64,000 nucleotides of DNA from Circinella umbellata (Eukaryota; Mucoromycota; Mucoromycetes; Mucorales; Lichtheimiaceae): the NCBI GenBank assembly GCA_025093555.1, contig JAIWNF010000079.1:1-64000 (forward strand). Reading direction: 5' to 3'. The stretch's first letter is position 1; each line of letters starts with the position of its first letter. Below, in pieces: positions 35,952-49,250 of the stretch. A program made the translations under genes and the position numbers. The notes beneath the pieces are model-generated. The model did not search any database, was not told the DNA's origin, and saw nothing but the letters and a program-made list of their open reading frames with translations.

Positions 35952-38900
35952 ATGAATGTTTATGTACCTTTTCAAGATCAAAAAAAGACGGATGCAGAAT
36001 TGACCCTTAAGGCAATGGGTGTTCAACTTGGTATTAATATTGGTGTTTCATTACTTGTAATAGCTGGATTTAGTTTTTTACGACCACGCCATACGCTTGT
36101 CTATGCTCCAAAATACAAGTTTTCTAAACCAGAGTAAATAACAAACAATCTTCTTTCTCTTTCTATATATTTATATATTACTTTACTATTTATGTAATTT
36201 GCTATTGATAATAACAAATAACATCTTGATATCACTTTTTTTGTAATAATAGACAAAGACCACCAGCAATTACCGAAAGAGGTTGGTTTAGTTGGATTAA
36301 ACCGGTATTAAAAGCCGATGATGATTTTTTAATGGACACAATTGGATTCGATGCCGTATTATTTCTCAGATTCATACGATTAATCAGGCGATTACTTATT
36401 GTAATGAGTATCATTGGTATATGTGCTTTGATCCCTGTTAATATAGTTGCTACTTACTACACTGGGTAAAGTCTATAAATTTCTATATTTTTTTTTCTTT
36501 GTTTCTTTTTGAGGATTTCAAATTCCGAATTTTTATATTTTTTTATACAGTTGACCGAACATGTGTAACATATAGAAATAATATTTTATTTACGAATTTG
36601 ACAATGTCTGACATTCATTATTAATAAAACAAATAATAATAGAGATTGGCCACCACCTGCTGGATTGGATTTGTTATCTATTTCAGGTATTAATTTCAAT
36701 TCTTCAGATGATACTTTTGTTCCGGATACCCGGTGGTATTGGTCGCCCACGGTTGCCACATGGGCCTTCTCCATATTGATTGCTTGGTTCATGTACCGCG
36801 CTTCGTGTGACTATATTGAAATGCGTCAACGATTTTTCCGCCATCCGCCTAGTGCTCTGTCCGCTCGATCACTTTTAATAAGTAATGTTCCTAAAAACCA
36901 TCGTACTGATGAAAAGTTAAAAGCTTGGATGGATTCAATGCGGTTACCTTACCAAGTACAACAAGCTATCATCGGTTTGCATAGTAATAAATTAACCACT
37001 CTAACTGAGAAACATGAAACCGCCGTAAGGCATTTGGAAGACTCTTTATCTAGCTATCTCAATGGTAATAAAAGGAAATTGTACACGCATACATATATAA
37101 AAATATATTCTCAAGAACATTTATATCTAAATATATACATATGTATAAATAGATGGAAGATCAATGGATAAAAAGAAGCGACCAACAATGCGTGTCGGTG
37201 GATTTTTATTTTGTGGTGGAAAAAAAGTCGATGCTATTGATTATTATACAGATCAAGTCAAGGAACTTGAAGAAGAAATTAAAAAGCGACGTAAGCATAG
37301 CACTAACAAGATTTCTAATTATGGCTGGGTATCCTTTGATCGAATTGAACATGCACATACAGTCAATCAAGCCTTTGAAAAACAAGTCGATAAAAAGCAA
37401 AAGCGTGAATTTGGTGTCCGTTTATCTCCACCTCCCAAGGATTTAGTTTGGTCTAATTTACCCATGGATGTTAAAGTTCGCCGTACAAGACAATGGATGG
37501 GTCGTTTAATTTATGTAATCTTGATTTTTGTCTGGATGATACCTGTTGGTGCACTTTCGGCAACTTCCAATATAGTCAACATAATTCGCTTGTTCCCCAA
37601 TTCTAAAGAATTTATTGACAATAATACCATATTGATGGGTATGATTCAAGCTTGGTTTACACCTATTGTAATGGCATTGTTCTTTATTTTGTTACCTCAC
37701 TTGTTCCGATTCTTATCCAAGCAACAAGGTTATCAAACACACACGACATTGGATCGAAAAGTATTAGTCAAACTTTATGTATTTTTCATTATCAACAATT
37801 TGCTTGTATTCACATTAGCATCCATTTTTATTGGTATTTTTGGTCAAATCCGATCCCTTATTTTGTCTGGTACATTAAACGATGATCAAAACTCGGTTGA
37901 AGATTATATAACCCAAATGGCCAAGAACATTTCAGATGTATCTACTTTTTGGATTAATTATGTTTGTATCAAGGCACTTGGTTTAACCATGGAAATGGCA
38001 CAGCTTGTCCCGCTTCTCATTATTACACTCCGAAAATGGATAACTCGTCCTAGTCCACGAGAATTACGGGAAGTGGCCCAACCACCTGAATTTGATTACC
38101 CCTTAGCATACAATATGCTTTTGTTTTTCTTTACCATCACTTTGCTGTATTCCGCCATTGCTCCCTTGATTTTACCGTTTGCATTGTTATTCTTTACAAT
38201 GTCAACGGTAGTATACAAATACATGTTGATGTATATTTTTGTGACAAAAACAGAAAGTGGCGGACGTATTTGGCCCGTTTTGTTCCAAGCTATCATGATA
38301 TCCACATTGCTTTTCCAAGTTCTCATGATTATTATTTTATCACTGAAAGATGGATATATACAATGCTATGTACTGATTCCATTACCTATCTTGACTATTA
38401 TTTTCCAATATTTTTATTATCGTCGAATGCGAACGTTGGGTGAATTCCTTGTGGGTACCGATTCGTCTTCTGGCATTCTCTTGCCTATTCCTATTGAAAA
38501 TGAAACCATGATAAAAGACGAAAATGATGATGAAAGAACTCGGCCATTGGATTATAACAACAAGAAAAAAAAGAAAAAGGAGACAGCAACAACTAGCAGC
38601 AGTGACAAGGAGAATGATTTATCCAAACAATTCCAAGATCCAGGTTTACACAAGAAATTAATGACACCAATGATTCATGATGATGTCATGCACTTGTTAC
38701 CACAAGTATATCATAAAACTGAAAATACCATGAGTGAAGGAATTGAAATGATGCGCCATCGTATGGACCTGAATCAACAACACGGATTTGAACATCAGCA
38801 ATCAAACAACCAACGAGAGAGCCGTCGCCTAACCGTACTCGAAATAAATGACGGATCACCCATCAAGTTCTGTGCTGTCGCCGAAGATGAAGAAATGGAT

Positions 38901-40187
38901 GTTGACTCCGACGGTACAGAAGAAAGCGATAATGAATCTACACCATTAAATCGATCTGCAACTGCAATTGATAATAGCCGATTTTTTGATGATAGTGATG
39001 AGGACGAAACACGCAGTCAACAAGGACTAATGAATAATAATCATATGGATAGGGCATGGCAATATAGTAATTCTGATCAAGACCATCATTACAATGAAAA
39101 TAGTAGTAGCAGTAGTAAGAGTAGCTATCATTCAGGACTTTCTTCAGATGCAAGCAGTACGGGTGTTCGACAATCTACAGCAGTTTTGGTGACAAATATT
39201 ATGGCGAGTAGTAATAGTAACAATGAAATTGACGATGATGACAATGATGATGTGAATTCAATGATTGTACAAGCAGTTATTTCAAGACGAAACTCGGCAC
39301 CTGAATATACAACATTATTGTGGTCTAACAATATTGATGCTAATACTACTACTACTGATCAGCCATATTTAAGACGACATGTTTCAATGCCCGAGCTAGT
39401 ACCTCGACCCGAATCTCACAAAAAAGAACAAAAAATAGCAACAGTTATTGATGGTCCTGTGATTGATATACGACGTAACTCTGCCCCGTGGTATAACAGT
39501 ACCAGAAATCAACAACAACACGACGGAAGTGAAAGACAAGACGAAAATGTCAGTAATAGTACTACCCCAGCAGTTGCTCCTCAACTACGACGAAATCAAA
39601 CAATGCCGTTAAGAAGACGTCCAATGAACTTGATGGAGGATCCACCCATAAACGACGACGAACAAGAAGCAGAGATGATAGATAACTTTGACTCAACAAA
39701 AATAATAAATAGAGGAGCTATTAGTGGCTCAAGTAGCCAATTCGACATGTTACCATCCATACAGCAACAGCAACAACAACGACAACTAAGTAGATCCATG
39801 TCCGTTCACGAATCCATAGAAAATGGAAGACGTTCATGGTATTGGACCATGGAGGCACCGCCTTCATCAACAGGAGAAGAAGATAATGAGTATGATACAG
39901 CATCGTCGACCCGACCCCCTTCATCCTTATTGGTTCGGTCGCGTACAATGCCAGGACGTCATAGCATAGCTTCATCCATTGTTAATTCACGTTATCGAAT
40001 TACCTATTATGATGACTTGTTAAATAGTGATATTCCTTCATTACCAGAATTTGGAAATCAACAACGAGAATCATTTGCGTCAAGTAGTTTTGAACAATAC
40101 TATTATCGTCCTGACGATGATGACAATGATGTTAGAAGAAACAATAGAAATTCTGGTAACAGCGAGTATTACCATCAACATCAATAA
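35952..40187 (+). CDS. CSC1/DUF221 (OSCA/TMEM63) stress-gated cation channel, long-tailed
   Basis: Four exons, 35952..36133, 36253..36465, 36643..37064 and 37153..40187, give 1283 aa. The N-terminal membrane part (LGINIGVSLLVIAGFSFLRP, WIKPVLKADDDFLMDTIGFD, FLRFIRLIRRLLIVMSIIGI) is followed by the cytosolic RRM-like domain (ARSLLISNVPKNHRTDEKLK). The RSN1_7TM pore region comes next (APPPKDLVWSNL-like PPPKDLVWSNLPMD, GLTMEMAQLVPLLI, PPEFDYPLAYNMLLFFFTIT). The channel part ends near residue 720 (YFYYRRMRTLGEFLVGTDSS). The family forms osmo- and mechanosensitive calcium-permeable channels at the plasma membrane or ER. Unlike usual fungal members (about 750-1000 aa), it has a disordered tail of more than 500 residues, rich in Asp/Glu, Ser and Gln. 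The tail holds five R-x-x-S/T-x-P sites at Ser987, Ser1017, Ser1049, Thr1089 and Thr1204. Confidence 0.92.
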
Positions 40188-41499
40188 TATTAACGACAAA
40201 GTTATTATTAACTAGATATTACCCCTTTCTAATATTACATACCATATTTAATCCTCTTGTATAAATTTTATTCTCTTTTTTTTGACTAGTAAAAAATATT
40301 ATATACATATAAAACTTTGAATTTATTATTCTTTTTTTTAATTTACGTGAATAACGAATAGGTAAGTATGTAATACAATCAATATTACGTAGCATTGACA
40401 ATTTCCAATGATAATATCCTTCATGAGGTCAAAGAGCTTTTTCTCACGCTATTCATTGTGATTGTTAGCATTTTTATATGTGTAAGGAAAAGAACAAACT
40501 AGTAGTAAATACTTTTTTTTTTAGCTATGATATATTTGCTTGACACATGATTTTAGGGATTCATTCCATCTTCCATATTATTGGATATATCTACTTACTG
40601 CGTTCTTTATTAAAAGTAGTATTCACATTATAGGCTCAATTTATGCTTTTGCTTATACGTATGTTACCAGAATAATTTTGAATCTATTGACGTTGAATAT
40701 AGTTGTTAGATTATTTGGTCGATATTATATAGTATATTGAAGACTTTAGTTCGTCAGGGCTGGGATCGTTGGGTTGCTACTTTAAATATGTCGCTACGTA
40801 ATACGTTATTGTTCAAGTTTTATCCAATGGCTAGTGGAGATCTGACGATTGAAGTAATACTGAAGTTGAATAAAAAATTATGGTGGGTAAGCATTGTGCT
40901 CGCATTTATACCGCATATGTGCTTGGATTAGAGTATATTAGTTCTTTTTGTCATGCATGGGGAACAAATTTGGGTCAGTGGTTTTATATTAGTGGTTTGC
41001 GTTGATCTCTGCTTATTTTTAACAAAGAAGTGGTTCCTAATATTTTGATCGAAAGTGGATACGAGTAAGTATGAGATTGGTCGCCATTGTTATTATCAGG
41101 CTTACTATGATTACATATATTGTAATAGGTGCTTGATAAGATAATTTAAGCGAGAAGGATCAATTGATCTCAGAAATAAAATTTAAATGAGATTATTATT
41201 ATTATTTTTATAAGATACATAGAAATATAATAGTTGTATAGAGAAAGGATATTATTATTATACAGTAAAAGGCTTAAACCTGAATGAGATAAAAAAGAAG
41301 TATGGAATTTCAATAACTAATTATAATCATTTACATCATCACTTCTACTATCGTCCTCATTCTCATTGTTATTTGTATTTGTCCGTCGAGTTTTTTTTCT
41401 TGACAGACGTAAATAGCGTGTCTAAACTGTAAGGTCGCTTTGGGCTTGAGGAATAATAGATAACTGCGTAGTTTTTTTTAGCTGCCTCTCGATAAAATG

Positions 41500-41880
41500 C
41501 TGGCTCAACAAGTTTGGTCATATTTAGAAGATGGTGTTATATTGACATAAAAGATCTTGCGTACTCTTGAAATTTTTGAAGTTGTCTAAAAAGGTAGATG
41601 GAATCATCATATCACTCATATGATAAGCACAATATGCGCCATTAACATGTCTCACTTCTGCTATGTAACCATTTTGGTTTACCAGCAGTATATACACATC
41701 CTGTTTTATTTAGTGTGTATAATGTATAGAATTGTACAAGACTGAAAATATAGAATGAGCTTACCGATCCAATCTCCATCCCCAGTGAAAATATCCTATA
41801 ATATTTATCATCATAGATGCTCATTCTTTTCAACGCCTTTGAAATCATTTTCTTACCATGAACCCCCATTTTCTGCACAC
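41500..41880 (-). pseudogene. Coding relic, family unknown
   Basis: Reading from 41880 downwards, MGVHGKKMISKALKRMSIYD leads to a GTAAGC donor near 41765. After an acceptor near 41702 the frame continues as VYILLVNQNGYIAEVRHVNG and AYHMSDMMIPSTFLDNFKNF, then stops near 41530. The amino-acid pattern is protein-like, but no start, upstream domain or family could be recognised. It could be the C-terminal part of a lost multi-exon gene. Confidence 0.4.
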
Positions 41881-43809
41881 CTTTTAGCCTAAATTCCGCT
41901 CTGACTTTACTATATTTTCGATCTGACTTTTTGCACCCCCTCCCGGGATTTTTGCACTACGTATGTACTCATCCCACCCGTGCAAAAAAAAAAATGGCGT
42001 TCAACTGTAGTTCGAATAATTTTTTTTTTGCTGCTGCTTGCCAAGCCCAGAAGACGTACTATCCTTTTTCCATCATGAGGAACTTAAAATCGATATTCAT
42101 TGTACTTAGCAATAGACGAATACGACAAACCAAGACTAATACTCTTGTCATTATCGTATTATAAGCACACGCATTCTGTTCTCGAACTTGGTCCGTTGAA
42201 CACGTTCCACCACTATGGTAATTATATGATATGTTTTTAGACTATATTATCATAAGAGAAATGCCAATTAAAAAACCATTACACTTCCTCTCTCATTGTT
42301 TCTTTGTTTTTCGAAAAAATAATAGGGGTACGTATTTCAAAAATGAAAAAATCGATTTCACGAAAGCTGCGAAAAAAAATTCATTTTTGGAAACCTCCCT
42401 CTACTTAATATCAAGCAAAGTTGTAACATGCCAATAATGCGTGAGCTCTCTTTTGTGCAGCACTAGGATTTGATGAAAACTCGCTCTGATCCGGGAGACT
42501 TGCGATCAGAAGATCTAATAAGTCTAGAATCGGGAGCATCTCGCTGTCATCAATACCTTGATCTAATAATAGGGGGTTTTTAAAAATGAAATCGGCGAAA
42601 TCGAAAAGTGTGTCTCTTGAGATCCACACACAAGTCTTCACACGGCATTTTTTCCGGACTTGGCTTCCTATATATAGTTCAATTATGAATCATAAAGTTG
42701 ATAAGTTAGCAAATACATTAAATAAATCGAAAATCACTCTCTACCTTTTCAATTTTATCATATATGATACGTACACATAATCCGTTATCCTCCCTTCGAG
42801 GGAGAGAAGGTTTTTTTTAAATACTCCTTCATACATCTCCTTGCTCTTTATTTGACATTTGAAAATGCGTCATGAAGTTCTACATAGTGACCTCTGACGG
42901 AGTAAAAAAATAAGGAATAATGACAACCTTCTAAAAGTTAGTAAGATAGAACGTTCCATAATATCTAATGCACAATTTTGGTTGCCCAATTTACTTTAAT
43001 GTTTCACGGACGACAGTAGTAGTTTGTTGAAGATTAATAAGAGGATGTGAAAAAATTGATCAAGGTGTTCTCCGAGAGTCGATGCTCGAACACTTTTTTT
43101 TTGCTGTATTAATTTCTATGATGTCAAATAAATCTAATTGTCTTTTGAACTAAAGAAAAACAAAAAGAAGAATGAATAAACAAATACAATAAATGCAGTA
43201 CCGATGCTTTAAAGGCACATCGATATATTTACCCAATTTATATCTCTTCTCAAATAGCAATCTGCGGAATTTCTCACTTTATAGCACTATCGATTGACGT
43301 ATTAGTGTAGCCAACCCTGGTTTTGAACACCTGAAACTTCCTGATTTTTTGTTGCATCTCATCAGTTATTCTTTGCTGTCATTTTGCTATTTCACAATTC
43401 GAGTAATTGATTCCCAAAAATACTATGCATAATTGATGAAAATATAGTATAGTTTATTTTCGATAAATGCAACTCGCCCCAAAAACCTGGATGCAAGTTG
43501 CAAGTTTGCGATTCCATTAAATGTTTTTAGCATTTCCAAAAACAAAGGGTGCATAATTGAGAGATTTGCAAACGTGGGAGGGTTGGAAAAACAGGAGGTT
43601 GACTCTATCTTCTTCTTGTAGTGTTTCGTCGTCATTTCCATTATCCAATAATCTTGCTTTCTTCAAGTTCATTATCTGAAATACATTTCTACTGCTTTGA
43701 TTCAATATCGACTTCGCTAACTTATTGGGCAAAACAAATGTATTGCTCAGGTAAAGTGGTACTATTCTGAATATTGATAGCAAGCAAAGTACATCTGGTT
43801 ATATTGACC

Positions 43810-44580
43810 GTAGATACAGTGATAAATGGTATAATATAGACGCAGATTTATACTTACAGGATTACCATGACTATGGTGATTATTGTCATTTTGTAAAAAA
43901 AGGTTGGTGTACAGTCAACATACTTGGTTTAGTTGCAAACATATGAATGTTTTATAATGGTAAGCGTGTTGACCACAGTTTACTTGCCATGGGACTGGCA
44001 GGTAAACACACCGGTTACAGTTGGACTTAAGGACAAAACTTAGAATTTCAATAATTAGGTTAACAGCATCTTGGGAAGAAAAAGTTAACGACTCAGTTGA
44101 ATTAAATAATACTTCTTTGGTTCAAACACAAAGCGTGGGTACTCCTTCGGCAGTTCAACCCTCTATTAAAGCAAATAAAAAAGTCCCTAAAAACTCTTTG
44201 TGCACTGTTCCCAGATCACTCATTTATCTTAGGATGTCAGAAAGCGCAGTTGCACATATAGGATAGTATCCATTGCTACAAGCATACAAAGAGTTAATTG
44301 ATAAACAAATTAAAGAATGGCTTGATAATGGTGTCAGCTACAGGTCATTGTATTTAAAAATTTGCTGGTACGTACTGTAAACATTGTAAAAACTATAAAT
44401 AATAATAATAACATTACAAAACATAGTGCCATCACGGTAAACACCAAAGAAACAATAACAGATGAAGCGTTTGATATTAGTGACACATTTTTTGCATGTA
44501 CCACCAGAGAAAGACAGAAACCAAATATTTCTGAAGGTGAATTTAGATACGTATTAAGATACGTACGTTCTTTTCAATGA
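43810..44580 (+). pseudogene. Broken coding remnant, family unknown
   Basis: Forward-strand peptides run in changing frames with internal stops: YLQDYHDYGDYCHFVKKGW, then LLAMGLAGKHTGYSW, a Ser/Thr-rich stretch and AYKELIDKQIKEWLDNGV. Tyr/Cys/Trp-rich composition over several hundred bases argues against chance, but I cannot name the source. A decayed retroelement or transposon protein is possible. Confidence 0.35.
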
Positions 44581-45325
44581 TGAGATTAACAATAGCTTTT
44601 GTGCGAGTGCGCAATATGCCAGTATTATCAAATATAGAAATCATAGTATCCAAGCGAAAGTGAATGGTTAATGATGATTCAACCTTTGACTTGCTACTTA
44701 ACATCGATTCAGCACAGTCTGATGTTATTAGCACATTGAAAGTTTTTGGAGCATATACTATAATTTTATGGAGCTTTATATCTTGAATAAATGTTGTTGC
44801 CTCGAAATTCTTACATTTTGTTATACTGTAATCAGTAGAAATATTATGCTTGGGAGTCTTAGTCTATTGCTGTTCATATACCATAAATGTTGAGCATCAA
44901 CACTAGGGTTTTGTTTATTATTATGGAATCTGTCTAGAGCAAAAGATAAATGATTTTTTTTTTCTAAAATCATCTTAAAAAATTAGTGTGTAGGGCGTAT
45001 TTGTGATTATTTAAAAAAGTATTGCTATTATATTACCATCAGTTATAGAAGCGAATTCACGCAAAAAGCGAAATTTTCCTCATTATTATTCAGAGTCAAT
45101 AAAGAGAATAGAAAAAATATTTTATGTATTACATATTTAAACTTCTAAAACCTGTGTCTTACAGCTATAAGCTTATTTGCTTAACAAAAGACTCTACATT
45201 AAAAAAATATCATGCTTCAAAAGAACTTTTTTGGTCTCCCGACCAAGAACAAACTTGAATTTTGTATTCCAGGTACTTTTATTCGCTTCTTTTAGCTTCT
45301 GCGAAAAATTAAAAAAAAAAAAAAA

Positions 45326-48029
45326 ATGGTAAGACGAATAATAAACCCAATGAAGCTTAAAATTTATGCAAACAAATATTAACGTGTCAATCAATAGGAT
45401 CATTCACATAATTACGCTATAAAATTAACACAACAAGGTAGGTGTTCTTTTGGATTCGAAAAGAAAAAAAAAAGAAGAATAATTCTTCTTTTATATTTTG
45501 GTTTGTTAGATCGATCCAACGAAAATTAATTAGAAAGCATAACATTATGTAGATGCCATTCTTCAACCTGACATTTATACCTCAGCTTTCGAACCTTTTA
45601 TCGCTAATGGAGGTGCACCTATGGATGCTGTGTCAGCACTTTCGGAATCCTATGTTGGATATCCTTCCATGATTAAAGTAACTGCGGATATAACTTCCTC
45701 AATGGGTATTGATTGTCAAGCAATCTTGCGTCAAACTGTAAAACAAAAGCTTATGAGTAAATTTGATCCCAAAGCGATCGATCAAGCTCTTATGAATTCA
45801 CAGGTATAGTTCTTGCTATATATATATCGAAGACTCGAAAACAAATATTTATAGATAGGTATATATATTTATATATAGACTCGTACATCGATGGATTGGT
45901 TAGATGGACTTATACACGATACTGAATGGCGTCGCATGATTTACAAGTTATTTGACAAGTGGCCACATTGTGAATTTTTAAACTTTGCAATTATGGTAAT
46001 TAACATTTGTGTTTCGATGAATGGATATAAGAGATAGGATAGTTAAATATTAATACTTTCTTTTGTTATTGTTATTATAAAAAGAAAACGGCAGAAGGAG
46101 GATATCGACATGAAGTAGCACAGCTAAGAACGGCATCAAGTTATGTAAAGGTTTATAATTATATCTTAAATGATGCATTTACAAATCTTGGAGGAAATGA
46201 TGATATTGAGTTTGAGGAGAATCTACCTTCACTTTTGGTAAGATATATATTGGATAAGATAGAAGAGGGAAGGGGATGGAATAAAAACCCACATTATTTA
46301 CAAATATATTTGTATGTATATAATAGCGTGTTTGTTTAGATCAACAACATACTTATTTGTATGCTCAAGTACTTATACAACGACTTTATAAAGAATTTAA
46401 TGATTTATCATTTCTTCGTTTGGCAAAAGAGTTAGAAAAAGTTGCCATTGCTCGTGGACAGTAAGTTTTGTTGGACAGTTTGTTTCTTTTAGTTATAATA
46501 AACTAAGTATATATTTATATATCAATTTTAATTTTTTTTAGACATGAATTGGTATATATTATTAAATCTTGTGCACTGAATATGCCACCAAATTTAGCAA
46601 CAGCACTAAAGGCAATTCGATCATCAGGACAGCCAACACCAGGTGATCTTATGACAGTAAGATTATTATTATTCTTTTATGTTTCTTTTTCAGTAAAACA
46701 TTTCACATACTAATTTCTTAATAATATAGATTTATAATATTTATACTTCAGCAAATGCACCAAGTGTACATTTTATTCAAGATTATGACTTTATTGGTAA
46801 GTTATTATTATTACTATTTAAAAAGATACCATAGAAGTTACTAAAATCAAATAATACGCTATTAAATAGAACTTATGTTACGAGCTCTTTATGTACCTGA
46901 TGCAGTACCTAATATGAAACCAGAAATTGTTGATAAATTAATAAGTCTTTTAGCATATGCTACTGCATATAATGAATCAAAACCTAGAGAGGTAATACAC
47001 TTGCTAATATGATATTGGTTTCTCAATTCTAATAGCTACGTTTTTTCTGCTTTCTTTCAATATAGACACAAGAAGATAATCTTAAAAAAGTGGGTCGAGC
47101 ATTAAGAAATCTATATAAAGCTTTACAAAAACAAACGGGTGCAAACTTTTCTGGTGCAATGACGGATATTGTCGAAGGAATACAGTACGCAATTCTCACA
47201 TTAATAAAAAAGGAGAGAAAGTGAGGATAAAAATAAATGAGAAAGAGTATCTCATGTATATATATTCTATTAGGATACCAGCTGCCTCTATGGGAATCTT
47301 GTTGTGGATCGAATATATTTCAACAAAAACACAATATTATGATACTTATTATCGTACAACAGAAGTTCCCTTACCTCATCTTTTATTAGATGAAATTGCC
47401 ACAGTTCATCCACTTCAACAACATATTGTTCTGCAAGTTATCAAAAGATGCTTTTTACATCCATATGAAAATTTTGCACCTGAAACTTTGGTATGTTATC
47501 ATTATTATATAAGAAAGACGGGTCGATTGTTTTGAGACATATATAATCTAACTCTATAATTATAGGCTGCTTTGCAAAAACAGTGGATTGAACGATTAGT
47601 AAATCTTGTCGAATTAAATTATGCTATTCCAGTATTAAATTTTATTCAAAGTGTGGTACTAGAAATTGATTATAGTTTAACTGTTCATTTCATAACAAAA
47701 GTATTGGAACTGGCGCAGGCGCCTTTCAGTGTTGATTTTGTTGAACATATTGTTGATATATTGGTTCCTATTGCTGATACAGTTGTTCTAGTTAAAAGTT
47801 TTGAACCTATTCTTCAACAATTTATTTGTAAGTCATTTTTTTGTTCTCGATGTATTGTATATATTTGTTATTAACTAAAATAATAATGTCACCTTTATTA
47901 TTTTTAGCACAAGTACAAGAACCAGGTGCTATGGATGATACTTTACCTGATGAACTTGAGAAGAAAATGGAAGTATTATTAGCAAAGCGAAAACCTCATC
48001 GAAACCATTACATTAGGTTATCTTTTTAA
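45326..48029 (+). CDS. NELFCD: TH1-family protein, negative elongation factor C/D homologue
   Basis: Thirteen exons give 573 aa with all phases matching: 45326..45328, 45398..45437, 45553..45803, 45879..45995, 46085..46237, 46327..46460, 46542..46656, 46730..46796, 46870..46991, 47066..47184, 47274..47490, 47566..47827 and 47908..48029. Human NELF-C/D has about 580-590 aa. The whole protein aligns with TH1. DWLDGLIHDTEWRRMIYKLF precedes PHCEFLNFAIM; EENLPSLL precedes QQHTYLYAQVLIQRL; then come MLRALYVPDAVPNMKPE, LISLLAYATAY, IPAASMGILLWIEYIS, LPHLLLDEIATVHPLQQHIV and YAIPVLNFIQSVVLEIDYSL with APFSVDFVEHIVDILVPIAD. In animals this subunit bridges NELF-A and NELF-B and holds promoter-proximal RNA polymerase II in a paused state with DSIF. 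Other NELF subunits are not in this window. The first coding exon contributes only the ATG. Confidence 0.9.
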
Positions 48030-49250
48030 ACAATAAAGCATTCATGGAATTGTTAGTGTAAAAAATTAAAAAAAAATATTTTTAAAATTGGGTTCATTTA
48101 CATGCTGTACCTAAAAAGTTGAAAACATCCTTTTGTATTTTTAATAAGAGAGTACTATCCATGGTTAAAACAACATTTTCTAGTTTTAAGTATTCGTACG
48201 TAGCTTGCATTCAACACGTTGATATGACCCGGAAACAATTTTGGTGATGGCCGTAGTATACGTTACAACAATTTTAATAGCCGTTTCTGCAGCGGATATA
48301 CAAAGGACGCCAGTTATGAAAACTATTCAGTTGACAACACTTTCCTTGTTGTCATTGACCCGAGTTTTATTGACTCCTTCAACACGAATCACTTTCCATT
48401 TGTATGATATTTGTACCTAAACTTACCTCCTCGGTAACACAGCATACCACCACTTATATTGTACCAACCGCAAAACCTTAGACTCACATGTACTTCATGG
48501 AATCAATTGTAAACAAACTTTGCACCCATATGCTTGACTCTGAATAAATACAATGTAGTTTTTTTTTTTGTATGATCAGTTGAAGTCAATAAACTATTCA
48601 AATATTCTATCAACGTTTTATAAATAATTATGTTTTATATGTGATGAAAATATGTTGCGTTTATATATATAATAGCTACAATACATGGAACGGGAAATTC
48701 TATATTTATCACGTTTTTCTTCGGGTTTGGATAATCAAGATTATTATAGTATTGGTAACGCTGATAGATATGCTCTATATACTTCTACTGTCAGTCTTGT
48801 AAAACACTCGATGTGTCGTTTTGTACACTCGTGTAGAGTTGTGGTTACAAAGCATATGCTGCTTGCTTAACAACATCGTATGGTATAGAAACAGTCGTCA
48901 TAAATAAACTTGAAAAATGTAATATTAATAGCTCGTAATGCTGTATGTTATGAAAGGGCATAATTACTTTTTAACAGCGCCAACCAAAAAAAAAAATTAT
49001 ATTGACAAATGGTGCAATTTTAAAGGCTTTTTAAAAAAGACTAATGTAAAAAAAATGAGTGAGAAAGGAAATATACAATGATGAAAACGAAAATGGGTAA
49101 CGATGAAAATAAACGAAATAAAAGATATAGTGATAATAAAAGAGTTCGAAAACAATAACTCGTGTTGTTATGAGATAGGTATATAAAAGTGGAATAATAC
49201 GTCCAAACCATTGTTTACAGGATGTTGATACACTAATCATGAGAAAAAAC
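48030..49250. other. Intergenic with a possible coding remnant
   Basis: About 1.2 kb between convergent genes. Around 48262..48409 forward, a 48-codon open stretch (YTKDASYENYSVDNTFLVVI, DPSFIDSFNTNHFPFV) looks protein-like but has no start and ends in stops. Nothing else was recognised. Confidence 0.35.

Larger units (their letters stand above)
40188..45325. other. 5.1-kb gene-poor region with decayed coding sequence
   Basis: No intact gene was found. Several stretches look like decayed coding DNA. At 40540..40930 forward, two short frames hold hydrophobic and Trp-containing peptides. At about 41500..41880 reverse, an apparent exon pair (MGVHGKKMISKALKRMSIYD, then VYILLVNQNGYIAEVRHVNG) could be spliced but then meets stops. 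At 42411..42641 and 43423..43783 reverse lie short Leu-rich frames. At 43810..44580 forward, peptides such as YLQDYHDYGDYCHFVKKGW and AYKELIDKQIKEWLDNGV are broken by stops and frame changes. The pattern suggests several old transposon or gene fragments. No terminal repeats were recognised. Confidence 0.45.
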
